A DNA stretch of 64,000 nt, from NCBI RefSeq assembly GCF_031177825.1, contig NZ_JAPSKE010000023.1:1-64000 (forward strand), given 5' to 3'. Made by a program: the position numbers and the translations under genes. Shown here piece after piece: positions 1-7,196 of this stretch (its first letter is position 1; each line of letters opens with the position of its first letter). Source of the stretch: Paenibacillus sp. (lineage in GTDB: Bacteria > Bacillota > Bacilli > Paenibacillales > YIM-B00363). The notes under the pieces were generated by a model. It did not search any database. It saw only the letters and a program-made list of their open reading frames with translations, and was not told where the DNA came from.

Positions 1-142
1 AAACATAATATTCGTACCCGCCGAGCTCCGTCATGATCGTCGGCATCGCCGTGGAGACGATCGTCTGATCCAGGGCGCCGACGAAGAGGCCGAGCAGCAG
101 CCCCGCGACGACCCAATTGAGTTTCGTATGCTTATGATTCAT
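1..142 (-). CDS. MFS drug exporter, DHA2 family (5' part only)
   Basis: The first 47 codons of a protein whose gene runs off the left edge. They encode a short basic N-terminus (MNHKHTKLNW) and the start of transmembrane helix 1 with LDQTIVSTAMPTIM, the D1 motif typical of the 14-helix EmrB/QacA (DHA2) proton-driven multidrug exporters. The ATG is preceded by AGAGGTG at a normal distance. The gene starts 16 bp after the bactofilin stop codon on the same strand, so it may be the last gene of that operon. Family is fairly sure; substrate cannot be told. Confidence 0.85.
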   Translation of the reverse strand, partial: MNHKHTKLNWVVAGLLLGLFVGALDQTIVSTAMPTIMTELGGYEYYV

Positions 143-158
143 GGTACACCTCTCGTCG

Positions 159-830
159 TTATGGTTCCTTCCGAAATTCTCCGACTTCCGCCGACTTGTG
201 CGTACGAAGAGATTCGGTGTATTCCGCTCGGCGGATGCGGCAGCCGGGCCCGAGCTCGATCCGCTTCCCTCGGACGACGTCCGCCCGCGTATGCTCGAGG
301 TAGATGTCGTCTCCCTCGATCGTCTGCGCGACGAGCTCCGGCGCGCCGCTCCCCGTAAACCAGGGTTTCAGCGCTCGGAAGCCGCGCCGCCGTACGCTGA
401 TGGTTCCGCCGCCGATGTCTTGCGCTCGGCTTGACCCGTACAGTCGAATATCCGCCTGCCCCGCGTTCAAGAGCCCTCCGATATCGAAGGCGCCTCTCGC
501 GTTCAGCCGGTCGGTTTCGAGATCGCCTTCCGTCGACACTTCCCCCCGGACGACCATCGTCCGGGCGCGAATGCCGCCTTTCGCTTCGATCCGTCCGGTC
601 AACCGGAGATCGTCCGCCGTAAGCGCGCCTTCCAACGCCGCCTCGCCGAGCAGCCGAAGCCGCTTCGCGGACAATCCGCCCTCGACGCTGCACGTGCCGA
701 TGCAGGCGAACCGCTCGCACCGCATCTCCCCTTGGATCATCGCTTCGCCCGTAATTCGAACGGAGCCGAAATCTCCGCCCGAAGCGGTGCCCATTCCCGT
801 AATTTTGACGTTCCCTCTCTCCGACGTCAT
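159..830 (-). CDS. bactofilin-type polymer-forming protein (YhbF/BacF-like)
   Basis: A 223-residue protein made mostly of short repeating beta-strand units (VKITGMGTASGGDFGSVRITGEA and onwards), the right-handed beta-helix pattern of bactofilins, cytoskeletal scaffold proteins that self-assemble without nucleotide. There is no signal peptide or membrane segment, so it is cytoplasmic. The start is the ATG with GGAGGAAC just upstream; longer readings in this frame have no ribosome binding site. It lies 23 bp behind a second bactofilin and shares its N-terminal GMGTASGG motif, so the two are paralogues. In Bacillus subtilis the yhbDEF operon has the same content and order (HTH protein, two bactofilins) and BacE/BacF affect flagellar assembly. 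The same role here is inferred from synteny. Confidence 0.85.
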   Translation of the reverse strand: MTSERGNVKITGMGTASGGDFGSVRITGEAMIQGEMRCERFACIGTCSVEGGLSAKRLRLLGEAALEGALTADDLRLTGRIEAKGGIRARTMVVRGEVSTEGDLETDRLNARGAFDIGGLLNAGQADIRLYGSSRAQDIGGGTISVRRRGFRALKPWFTGSGAPELVAQTIEGDDIYLEHTRADVVRGKRIELGPGCRIRRAEYTESLRTHKSAEVGEFRKEP

Positions 831-853
831 TCGCGTTCCTCCTTCGTCGTCCG

Positions 854-1528
854 TCACGGCCGCTGCGTCTTTGCGCCGACCGTCGCGTCCGGGTGGACGA
901 ACAGTTCGGTCCGGTATTCGACTTCGCCGATCCGGCAGCCCGGTCCGATCGAAACGCGGTCGCCGCGTACGATGTCCGCCGTCGTCTCGCACAAGTCGAT
1001 GTCGTTCCCTTCGATCGTTCGCGCCTGCAGCTGCGGCTGGAACAGCGGGACGATCAATGCCAGCAGCCGGCTCCAGTCGCTTCGGCTCGAACGCTTCACG
1101 ACGATGCGGTCGCAGCCGACGTCCGCGACGCGGCACCGGCCTTGCAGCCGAATATCGACGACGCCCGCGTTCAGCAGTCCTTCGATCGCGAAGCCGCCTT
1201 CCGCGTCGAACGCCTCCGCTTCGACGTCCCCGCGTACGGACACGTACCCGTTCAACGAGACGCTCTCCCCTCGAAGCCGTCCTTGCAGCGTTACTTGCCC
1301 CTCGATCCCGACGCGCGCCGCGTCGATGCCGCCCGTTCCGGTCAGCTTCCCGCTTACGACGAAGCCTTCTTCGCAGCGAATATCGCCGTTCACCGTGCCC
1401 ATTCCGTTCAGCGTAAACGATCGGCACGTCACCGCGCCCTTCACCGTCCCCGTCCCTTCGACGGACACTTGGCGGTAGCTGCCGCCCGAGGCCGTGCCCA
1501 TCCCGACGATCTTGAGGTCTCCCGTCAT
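854..1528 (-). CDS. bactofilin-type polymer-forming protein (YhbE/BacE-like)
   Basis: A 224-residue beta-helix protein starting MTGDLKIVGMGTASGGSYRQ, with regularly spaced VKGAVTCRSF / VNGDIRCEEG / LQGRLRGES units, as in bactofilins. The ATG overlaps the stop of the upstream YhbD-like gene (ATGA), so the two are translationally coupled. Residues 150-224 diverge from the downstream paralogue and carry the EGNDIDLCETTADIVRG segment, matched there by EGDDIYLEHTRADVVRG. Expected to co-polymerise or work with that neighbour; this is inference from the paired B. subtilis genes. Confidence 0.85.
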   Translation of the reverse strand: MTGDLKIVGMGTASGGSYRQVSVEGTGTVKGAVTCRSFTLNGMGTVNGDIRCEEGFVVSGKLTGTGGIDAARVGIEGQVTLQGRLRGESVSLNGYVSVRGDVEAEAFDAEGGFAIEGLLNAGVVDIRLQGRCRVADVGCDRIVVKRSSRSDWSRLLALIVPLFQPQLQARTIEGNDIDLCETTADIVRGDRVSIGPGCRIGEVEYRTELFVHPDATVGAKTQRP

Positions 1529-2163
1529 CGCGCTCCTCCTCCCAACAGCTTCAGATGCAGTTCTTCGATGCATGCCGCCACGCCGAGCCGCGCCGCCAGC
1601 TTCGCGCCGGGCTCCGCGTTCAACGCGGCGTCCGCCGGCGCCAAGACGACGAAGGGGACGCCCATCTTCCGAAACAGGACGAGATCGCATCTTCCGTCTT
1701 CATACGACGGGAGATGCGCGCGCAGCGTCTCCAACGCGACGCCGCCTTCGTCCAGACCGGCCTCGCCCGTTCGCATCAACTTATCGACGACGAACAATCG
1801 CAGCAGACGAGCGAAGTCAAAGACCGTCTGCGCCGACTCCTCGGCGAAACGCTCTAACACAAATTCCGAAACAATGTTACGCTCAACGATCTCTTCCCTC
1901 GTCACCGATACGTCCGAGAGTCGCGGCGTCAGCTGCCCCGCCAGCTCGTCGAGCGCGAAATCGTCCTTCATATGGACGATCTTCTCGATTCTAGGCAGGA
2001 TGAGCTTTCTCGGAAAAAACGTCTCCTGACCCGTAAACGTCGACTTTCGAATAAACCATTCCTCGGGGATCAGGTTTTTCCGCTTCCACCGATACAATTG
2101 ACCGTACGAGATGCCCGTTTCTTCGAGCAGCTCCTTCTTCGAAATCAATTCCGTTTCGTCCAC
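1525..2163 (-). CDS. yhbD: YhbD-like DUF4004 protein with MerR-type helix-turn-helix
   Basis: Begins VDETELISKKELLEETGISYGQLYRWKRKNLIPEEWF, an N-terminal winged HTH like that of MerR/YhbD proteins, followed by a helical region of about 150 residues. The chosen start is the GTG preceded by AGAGGTGG at 5 nt. An in-frame ATG at 2193 is less likely because it lies upstream of a good -10 box (2184-2189) and so outside the expected transcript. First gene of a three-gene unit with two bactofilins. A palindrome sits in the promoter, so autoregulation is plausible but untested. Confidence 0.8.
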   Translation of the reverse strand: MDETELISKKELLEETGISYGQLYRWKRKNLIPEEWFIRKSTFTGQETFFPRKLILPRIEKIVHMKDDFALDELAGQLTPRLSDVSVTREEIVERNIVSEFVLERFAEESAQTVFDFARLLRLFVVDKLMRTGEAGLDEGGVALETLRAHLPSYEDGRCDLVLFRKMGVPFVVLAPADAALNAEPGAKLAARLGVAACIEELHLKLLGGGAR

Positions 2164-2183
2164 GACGACCACCTCTGATGTGA

Positions 2184-2212
2184 ATTGTAACATAACACTG
2201 TTACGTTGTAAA
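2184..2212 (-). promoter_or_regulatory. Promoter with palindromic operator for the yhbD-bactofilin operon
   Basis: On the minus strand, TTTACA (2207-2212) and TACAAT (2184-2189) are separated by exactly 17 bp. The spacer and -10 edge contain the perfect inverted repeat GTAACA-N6-TGTTAC (2187-2204). This is the usual place for a repressor or MerR-type activator site. The predicted 5' leader is very short and ends in the AGAGGTGG ribosome binding site. Confidence 0.7.
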
Positions 2213-2255
2213 AGAGTTCGATGCCCTCTTCGTCCCCCTCCTTCCCGCTTCTCGC

Positions 2256-2297
2256 AAGAAAAAACCCGGTGCTCTCCATAGGTAGAGAACACCGGGG
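2256..2297 (-). terminator. Rho-independent terminator of the secreted propeller gene
   Basis: Minus strand: a 13-14 bp stem with one mismatch (arms near 2265-2277 and 2282-2296) followed directly by TTTTTTC. It lies just past the stop codon of the large secreted protein. Confidence 0.8.
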
Positions 2298-2324
2298 TAC
2301 CGAGTCGACGTCTGTTTCGTTCGC

Positions 2325-5300
2325 TTACTCCCTATTCATTAACACTTCCGCATTGCGAAGCAACGCATCCGCCGCCTCGGGATGAATCCGTTTCCCGCTT
2401 AGCGCCTGCGCTTCCATCATGAGCGCTTGCCAACTGCCCGCATGCGCTTTCGCCCGCAAGCTTTCGGCGATGCCGGCGTTATCGATCCGACCGCCGGCCA
2501 GGAACCTGTCGATCAGCTCCAACAATGACGCAGGGCTTGCCGCCGTATGGAAGACCACTTGCTCTTGCTTCGAATTGCCCGCAACATCGCTCGCGGTCAC
2601 GGATACCGTATGCGCCCCGACAGGGAGCGCGTACAGCGGAATGACGTCGCCGGGCCGAATCGGCTCGCCGTTCAAGCTCACGGACACGGATGCCGGCTCT
2701 ACGCCGGATGCGGAATCCGAGACGGCGACCGCGATCGTAATTTCGCCGGACGTCTCGTACACCGCTTCCGGCTCGATCTCGACGGCAATGTTCGGAGCAG
2801 CGGCATCCTTTCGGAGCTCCAGACGCTTCGCCGCTTCCCGATTGCCCTTGGCGTCGACGGACCGGTAAAGCATCGTATAGAGCCCGTCCTGCCCGAACGA
2901 GACCGGAGCGGTATATGCGCTCCACGTCGAACCGGAATCTATGCTGTACACCGTTTCCGTCACGCTGGATTGCTCGTCGGCGGCATGCAGCGTCACCGTC
3001 GCCGGACCCTGATACCATCCGTTCGACCCGTCGGGTTCGGCGGGATCGACGGCGGCCGACGTGACCGGCGGCTCGCGGTCCGAGCCCGGCGGCGTGTATT
3101 TCCACAATTCCGAACTGTCCGAGAAGTAGAAGCTCCCGAACGCATCGCGGTTCAAATAATTGCCCTTGCTCCCGTCCAGCAAGACATACTCGTTCGTCTC
3201 CGGCTTCACCATGAAGAACTGCCCGCGCGACGTGCCGTACAGGTTCCCGTCCTCGCCCGGATGCAGGAACGCCCATGCCCAAGTGGTCGACGAGCCGTAC
3301 CTGCGCAGCTTCGCGGCCCGGTAATCGAACCTGCGAGTATCCGGATTCAACTTGAATATATAGTCCTCCGCCACCCCCCAGACGTTCCCGTCCGGTCCGA
3401 CCGTCAACCCCGTCACGCCTTTCCGGCCCGTCGCGGGGATCGTCTCGAACACCTTCCGTTTCGTAGCCGGATCGAATACGAACAACTTCGCGTTCGTTTC
3501 CGTCGGACCGCTCGTGCCGAGCCCTCCATACACGGTCGTACCGGCATAGAGGAGTCCGTCCTTAAAGGTTAGAGAAATGACGCTTTGGTTCGGAACGATA
3601 TTTTCGTATACATTCAACTCGCCCGTTGCGAAGTCGTACGTCGCAAGCGCTCCCTGCAGCGACGTCGTGTTCGGAACGGTGCCGACCGCCAAGCGGTCGT
3701 TCGCCGGATCGTACGCCATCGCGAACGGACGGTCCTGTCCCTGCCCGCGCAGGTTGAACAACTCCCGCGGATTCGTCTTGGAGAAAGGCAATGCCGGATC
3801 GTACTCCAAAATCCGCGCGCCCGCGTAAGCGCCGAGAATCAACTTACCGCCCCGCACGACCGACGATTCGATCTGCCCGAGCGGATTCGACTCCGACACT
3901 TCCCCGGTCGCCGGATCGTAGGAAGCGAATCCCGACATGTAACCGGCGACGTACATCTTGTTATCGGGTCCCGCATGGATGCTTTGAATCAGGATCGGCG
4001 CGCCGCCGTAGTTCGCCGGAGCGACCTCCGCATGTCCGGTCTCGAGATTGTAGTAGATCACATGGCCGTAAGAGCCCATGCCGACGAAGGTGAGTCCCGG
4101 CCAGTCCGGACTGCCGAGGTCGATGAATTCGCCGTCTTGAAAATTCGTCGTAGATTCGAGTTGTTTGATAAGCGTAGAGGATTGCGTCGCGGAATCGTAC
4201 GCATACAGCTGTCCGCCAAGCGTAAACAACGCCCGTCCCGGTTGACCCGGGATCGGAGCCACCTGCCCCGAATGAATGTCCATGCCGTTCGGATCGTAAT
4301 AATCGATCGTATCGTCGGGCTTTACGACCAGCAAGTCGCCGTTCGAAAATTTCACGAACAGCCGGTCCTCGTCGAAATCCATGCCGTACGGGAACGCGTA
4401 CGTATCTCCGCCCCCCGGAATTAACCCGCCGAGAATTTCCTTCCGCGTCCCGTCGGGGCTGTATTTATAGATCCGGCTCAACGTGCCGCCCGCGCCGGCG
4501 TACAGCGCATCCCGTTCGGCGTCGTAGGCCAGCGACCGGACATAGCGCTGCCCTGCTTCCACGACGCCGAGATCGACGATGTCCTCCGTCGCCGGATCGA
4601 ACACATAGAGCTTGCCGCTCGGGTAGGTGCCGGCGTACATTTTCCCGTCCGGTCCGGCCGTCATGGAAAATACGTGGGTTTCCGTCCCGAACCGCCCCAA
4701 ATTTTCGAACTCCAGCGTGCCCGGCGTATACCGGTACAGCCTTCCGTCGTAATGCGTCCCGATATACACGCGGCCGTCCGTGGCCGCCTTCACGCCCCAA
4801 GCCGACTCTACGCCGGGCAGCGGGTACGTACGCAGCACGTCCCGGGTTAACGCGTCCATGACCGCGAATACCGTCGGCACCTCGTCGCGTCCCTTAAACA
4901 CAGAATAGATTACATGCTTTCCGTCCTCGAAGCCGATGTCGGAATCCGCATTGATGATGCCCTGTACGACGCCGCCGATCCGCTCGAACGTACCGATCTC
5001 CATCTCCTCGAGCGCTACGGCATCCGCATATCCCCGGCCGATCCCTGCGCCGGAGGAATAAATCAGGATCCTCGCGTAGGCCGCGGTCGTCGGGGCGAGG
5101 CCGCTAGCGCCGTGCTTCTTCCACTCCCCGCCCGTCGTCTCCAACCACGCCGACGCTTCTCCGACCCGAACGCCGCTCGCGTTGTAGTAAAGCAAATACA
5201 GCCCCACGACGCCGCGCTCGATGTTCATCATGGCCGAGGCGGAATAGTTCGTCCCCGGCGTCACCGGAATCGGTTCGGATTCCAGGCCCAGCGCCCGAAC

Positions 5301-5558
5301 CGTGTTCGTGTCGTCCAACAGCAAGCTTTGCGCGCCTTCGAAACGGTTCGCCGAGGAGACCTCATAGAACATCTCGCCGAAACCTTTGCCATACGTTTGC
5401 TCCCATCCGGGAACCGTTCCTGCGGAAGCGGCTTCTTCGAATCCGGCGTTTCGGATCTGTAAGGACGGGACCTCTTCCGCGCCGGCGGCAGGAATGAGTG
5501 AAGCGCTTACAACGAGAGCGGTCAATGCGCCGACCAACCTTCGAAATGGGGAACGAAT
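2325..5558 (-). CDS. Large secreted beta-propeller protein with OmpL47-like and FIMAH domains
   Basis: About 1077 residues. The signal peptide is clear (basic RSPFRR, hydrophobic stretch, PAAGA|EEV). Residues about 35-185 look like a jelly-roll carbohydrate-binding module, 190-820 form repeated propeller blades (GPDGKMYAGTYPSGKLYVFDP type), about 830-920 is an OmpL47-type beta-sandwich, then a second sandwich, and the last 70 residues match the FIMAH domain of Paenibacillus extracellular glycan enzymes. Probably a cell-surface or secreted polysaccharide-binding or lyase-like protein; no catalytic motif was recognised. The start is unusual: the first canonical codon is TTG at 5537, which would cut the basic n-region, whereas an in-frame ATT at 5558 lies 6 nt after a perfect GGAGAGG. 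Divergent from a GntR/solute-binding fusion, which may regulate it. Confidence 0.8.
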   Translation of the reverse strand: MRSPFRRLVGALTALVVSASLIPAAGAEEVPSLQIRNAGFEEAASAGTVPGWEQTYGKGFGEMFYEVSSANRFEGAQSLLLDDTNTVRALGLESEPIPVTPGTNYSASAMMNIERGVVGLYLLYYNASGVRVGEASAWLETTGGEWKKHGASGLAPTTAAYARILIYSSGAGIGRGYADAVALEEMEIGTFERIGGVVQGIINADSDIGFEDGKHVIYSVFKGRDEVPTVFAVMDALTRDVLRTYPLPGVESAWGVKAATDGRVYIGTHYDGRLYRYTPGTLEFENLGRFGTETHVFSMTAGPDGKMYAGTYPSGKLYVFDPATEDIVDLGVVEAGQRYVRSLAYDAERDALYAGAGGTLSRIYKYSPDGTRKEILGGLIPGGGDTYAFPYGMDFDEDRLFVKFSNGDLLVVKPDDTIDYYDPNGMDIHSGQVAPIPGQPGRALFTLGGQLYAYDSATQSSTLIKQLESTTNFQDGEFIDLGSPDWPGLTFVGMGSYGHVIYYNLETGHAEVAPANYGGAPILIQSIHAGPDNKMYVAGYMSGFASYDPATGEVSESNPLGQIESSVVRGGKLILGAYAGARILEYDPALPFSKTNPRELFNLRGQGQDRPFAMAYDPANDRLAVGTVPNTTSLQGALATYDFATGELNVYENIVPNQSVISLTFKDGLLYAGTTVYGGLGTSGPTETNAKLFVFDPATKRKVFETIPATGRKGVTGLTVGPDGNVWGVAEDYIFKLNPDTRRFDYRAAKLRRYGSSTTWAWAFLHPGEDGNLYGTSRGQFFMVKPETNEYVLLDGSKGNYLNRDAFGSFYFSDSSELWKYTPPGSDREPPVTSAAVDPAEPDGSNGWYQGPATVTLHAADEQSSVTETVYSIDSGSTWSAYTAPVSFGQDGLYTMLYRSVDAKGNREAAKRLELRKDAAAPNIAVEIEPEAVYETSGEITIAVAVSDSASGVEPASVSVSLNGEPIRPGDVIPLYALPVGAHTVSVTASDVAGNSKQEQVVFHTAASPASLLELIDRFLAGGRIDNAGIAESLRAKAHAGSWQALMMEAQALSGKRIHPEAADALLRNAEVLMNRE

Positions 5559-5605
5559 CGCAATCCTCTCCTTTTCGTTATTGATTTACATCTGACTCAC
5601 TTTCC

Positions 5606-5634
5606 ATTGTATGGGCGGCCCCATTGGCTGTCAA
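5606..5634 (-). promoter_or_regulatory. Sigma-A promoter for the secreted propeller gene
   Basis: Minus strand TTGACA (5629-5634), 17-bp spacer, TACAAT (5606-5611), about 50 bp upstream of the translation start. One of the best promoter matches in the window. The spacer is GC-rich and carries GGGGCCGCCC. Confidence 0.75.
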
Positions 5635-5735
5635 CATTTAGCAACCCTAATAATAACACCCTGCCTTCTCTCTTGATTCCAGCCTATCTCTTCGGTATGC
5701 TTGTCTCCGAAATCCCTTTCAAGGACGGTGGCAGT

Positions 5736-7112
5736 ATGAGCTCCACGCACAGCCGCAAGACGTTCCGCATTCGGTTGGAACATATGATCGGCGCCTTGCG
5801 CGCCGACATTATGACCGGAAGGCTTCATCCCGGCGCATTCCTTCCGTCCGAACGGGAGCTTGTCTCCCGATTCCACCTAAGCAATAAACTCGTTCGCGTG
5901 GGCTTGGAGCAGTTGGTATCCGAAGGCTTGATCGTCAAGCTTCCCCGGGTGGGCAATCAGGTCGCCGATACGGCCCGGGATCGTAAAGCGACCGTCCGTT
6001 TCGGATATCATCGCTCCTTGGAGCAGGAAGCGGACATGAACCGCTTGCTCGAACTTTTCCATACCGCCCATCCGTCCGTTTACGTTCATCCCATCCCGTT
6101 GTCGTTTCAAAATTATCACGAAACCGTGGCGAACTACTTGGAATCCGGCCTGCTCGATGCCGTTACCGTCAATGTACGTAACTTCGAACAATTCAAGGCG
6201 AGCGGGGGCCTTTCCTTGCTCTGCGCCCAACAGCCGAGTCCGTCCGTGTACCCCTCGTTGGAGCAAGCGTTCACGCATGAGGATGCGTTATATGTTCGGC
6301 CGTTGCTGTTTTCGCCGCTGATCCTTTGCTACAACCCTTTACATTTTCAGGAAAAGGATCTCCCGCTCCCCTTCCGACCGAACGGATGGGACGACTTAAT
6401 GCGCGACGCTTCCCTTCTCTCCGTGGAAGACGAAAGATTCGGATTTTACAGCTACCTGCTGTCGAACAATCGGTGGCCGATCTTTTTGCTGCAGAACGGC
6501 GCGAAGCTCTCGAGCCGCCGCGAACGCGCGGAGGCATTCGTCGACCGAGTCGTCGAAGGCATTTCGTATTGGGGAGAGATCATCTACAACCACCGCGCAT
6601 TCCCGACCTATTTATCCGGCAAAGATACGGACGCGGAGGAATTGTTCGCGCAGGGCAAGGTGTCGATCATTATGACGACCTATTTCGCGCTGAACGCGCT
6701 GCGAGAATCCGGCGTCCCCTTCGACATTGCGCCCTTGCCCTCCTTCGGCGGAGGAAATGATTCGTTGCTGATGACGATCGGGATCGCGGTGAACCGGATA
6801 TCGGAAGTCCGCCATGCGGCGCAAGCGTTAGCCGACTTCCTGTGTTCCGAGCAGGCGCAGCGGCATATCCGGGAGCGCACCTTAAGCATTCCCTCCGTAA
6901 CCGAAGCCGCGGAAGCGGCGGAACCGGGATCCTCGTACCGTCCGGCGCATGACGGCATCTTTCGCGAGCTGCTGCCCCGCTCCCGGCCTTTCACCGATAT
7001 CGGAATGACGGTGGAGGAGATGGACCTTGTCCTCAAGGAAGCCCGGTTGTTCTGGTCGCGTCTTCAGACGAAGGATTCGATGCGCAAGCGGATCCGCGAG
7101 CTTCTGCAATGA
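5736..7112 (+). CDS. GntR-type DNA-binding domain fused to an ABC solute-binding-like domain
   Basis: A 458-residue protein. Residues about 8-75 are a GntR winged helix (ADIMTGRLHPGAFLPSERELVSRF). From about residue 85 to the end it resembles an extracellular sugar-binding protein of the MalE/type 1 family (GYHRSLEQEADMNRLLELFHTAHPSVYV, FAQGKVSIIMTTYFALNAL, ALADFLCSEQAQ). There is no signal peptide, so the binding domain is in the cytoplasm and probably senses a sugar to control DNA binding. The ATG at 5736 has AAGGACGGTGG before it; in-frame starts further upstream lack one. Divergent from the secreted propeller protein, its likely target. Confidence 0.85.
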   Translation: MSSTHSRKTFRIRLEHMIGALRADIMTGRLHPGAFLPSERELVSRFHLSNKLVRVGLEQLVSEGLIVKLPRVGNQVADTARDRKATVRFGYHRSLEQEADMNRLLELFHTAHPSVYVHPIPLSFQNYHETVANYLESGLLDAVTVNVRNFEQFKASGGLSLLCAQQPSPSVYPSLEQAFTHEDALYVRPLLFSPLILCYNPLHFQEKDLPLPFRPNGWDDLMRDASLLSVEDERFGFYSYLLSNNRWPIFLLQNGAKLSSRRERAEAFVDRVVEGISYWGEIIYNHRAFPTYLSGKDTDAEELFAQGKVSIIMTTYFALNALRESGVPFDIAPLPSFGGGNDSLLMTIGIAVNRISEVRHAAQALADFLCSEQAQRHIRERTLSIPSVTEAAEAAEPGSSYRPAHDGIFRELLPRSRPFTDIGMTVEEMDLVLKEARLFWSRLQTKDSMRKRIRELLQ

Positions 7113-7143
7113 GCCGATCGCATCCTAGAGGGCTTTCCATAGG

Positions 7144-7182
7144 AAAAAGAGCAGGCGGCCGACCGGGCCGCCTGCTCTTTTT
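7144..7182 (+). terminator. Bidirectional terminator
   Basis: Perfect 17-bp arms (7144-7160 and 7166-7182) around a 5-nt loop, with an A-run on one side and a T-run on the other. It serves both the GntR-fusion gene and the converging LuxR-type gene. Confidence 0.9.
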
Positions 7183-7196
7183 CGTTATCGTTCCCG

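Noticed and set aside
304-1416. Long open frame opposite the two bactofilin genes
   Set aside because: High GC keeps antisense frames open. The product is Arg/Ser/Pro-rich with no domain, while the minus-strand frames encode clear bactofilins with ribosome binding sites.
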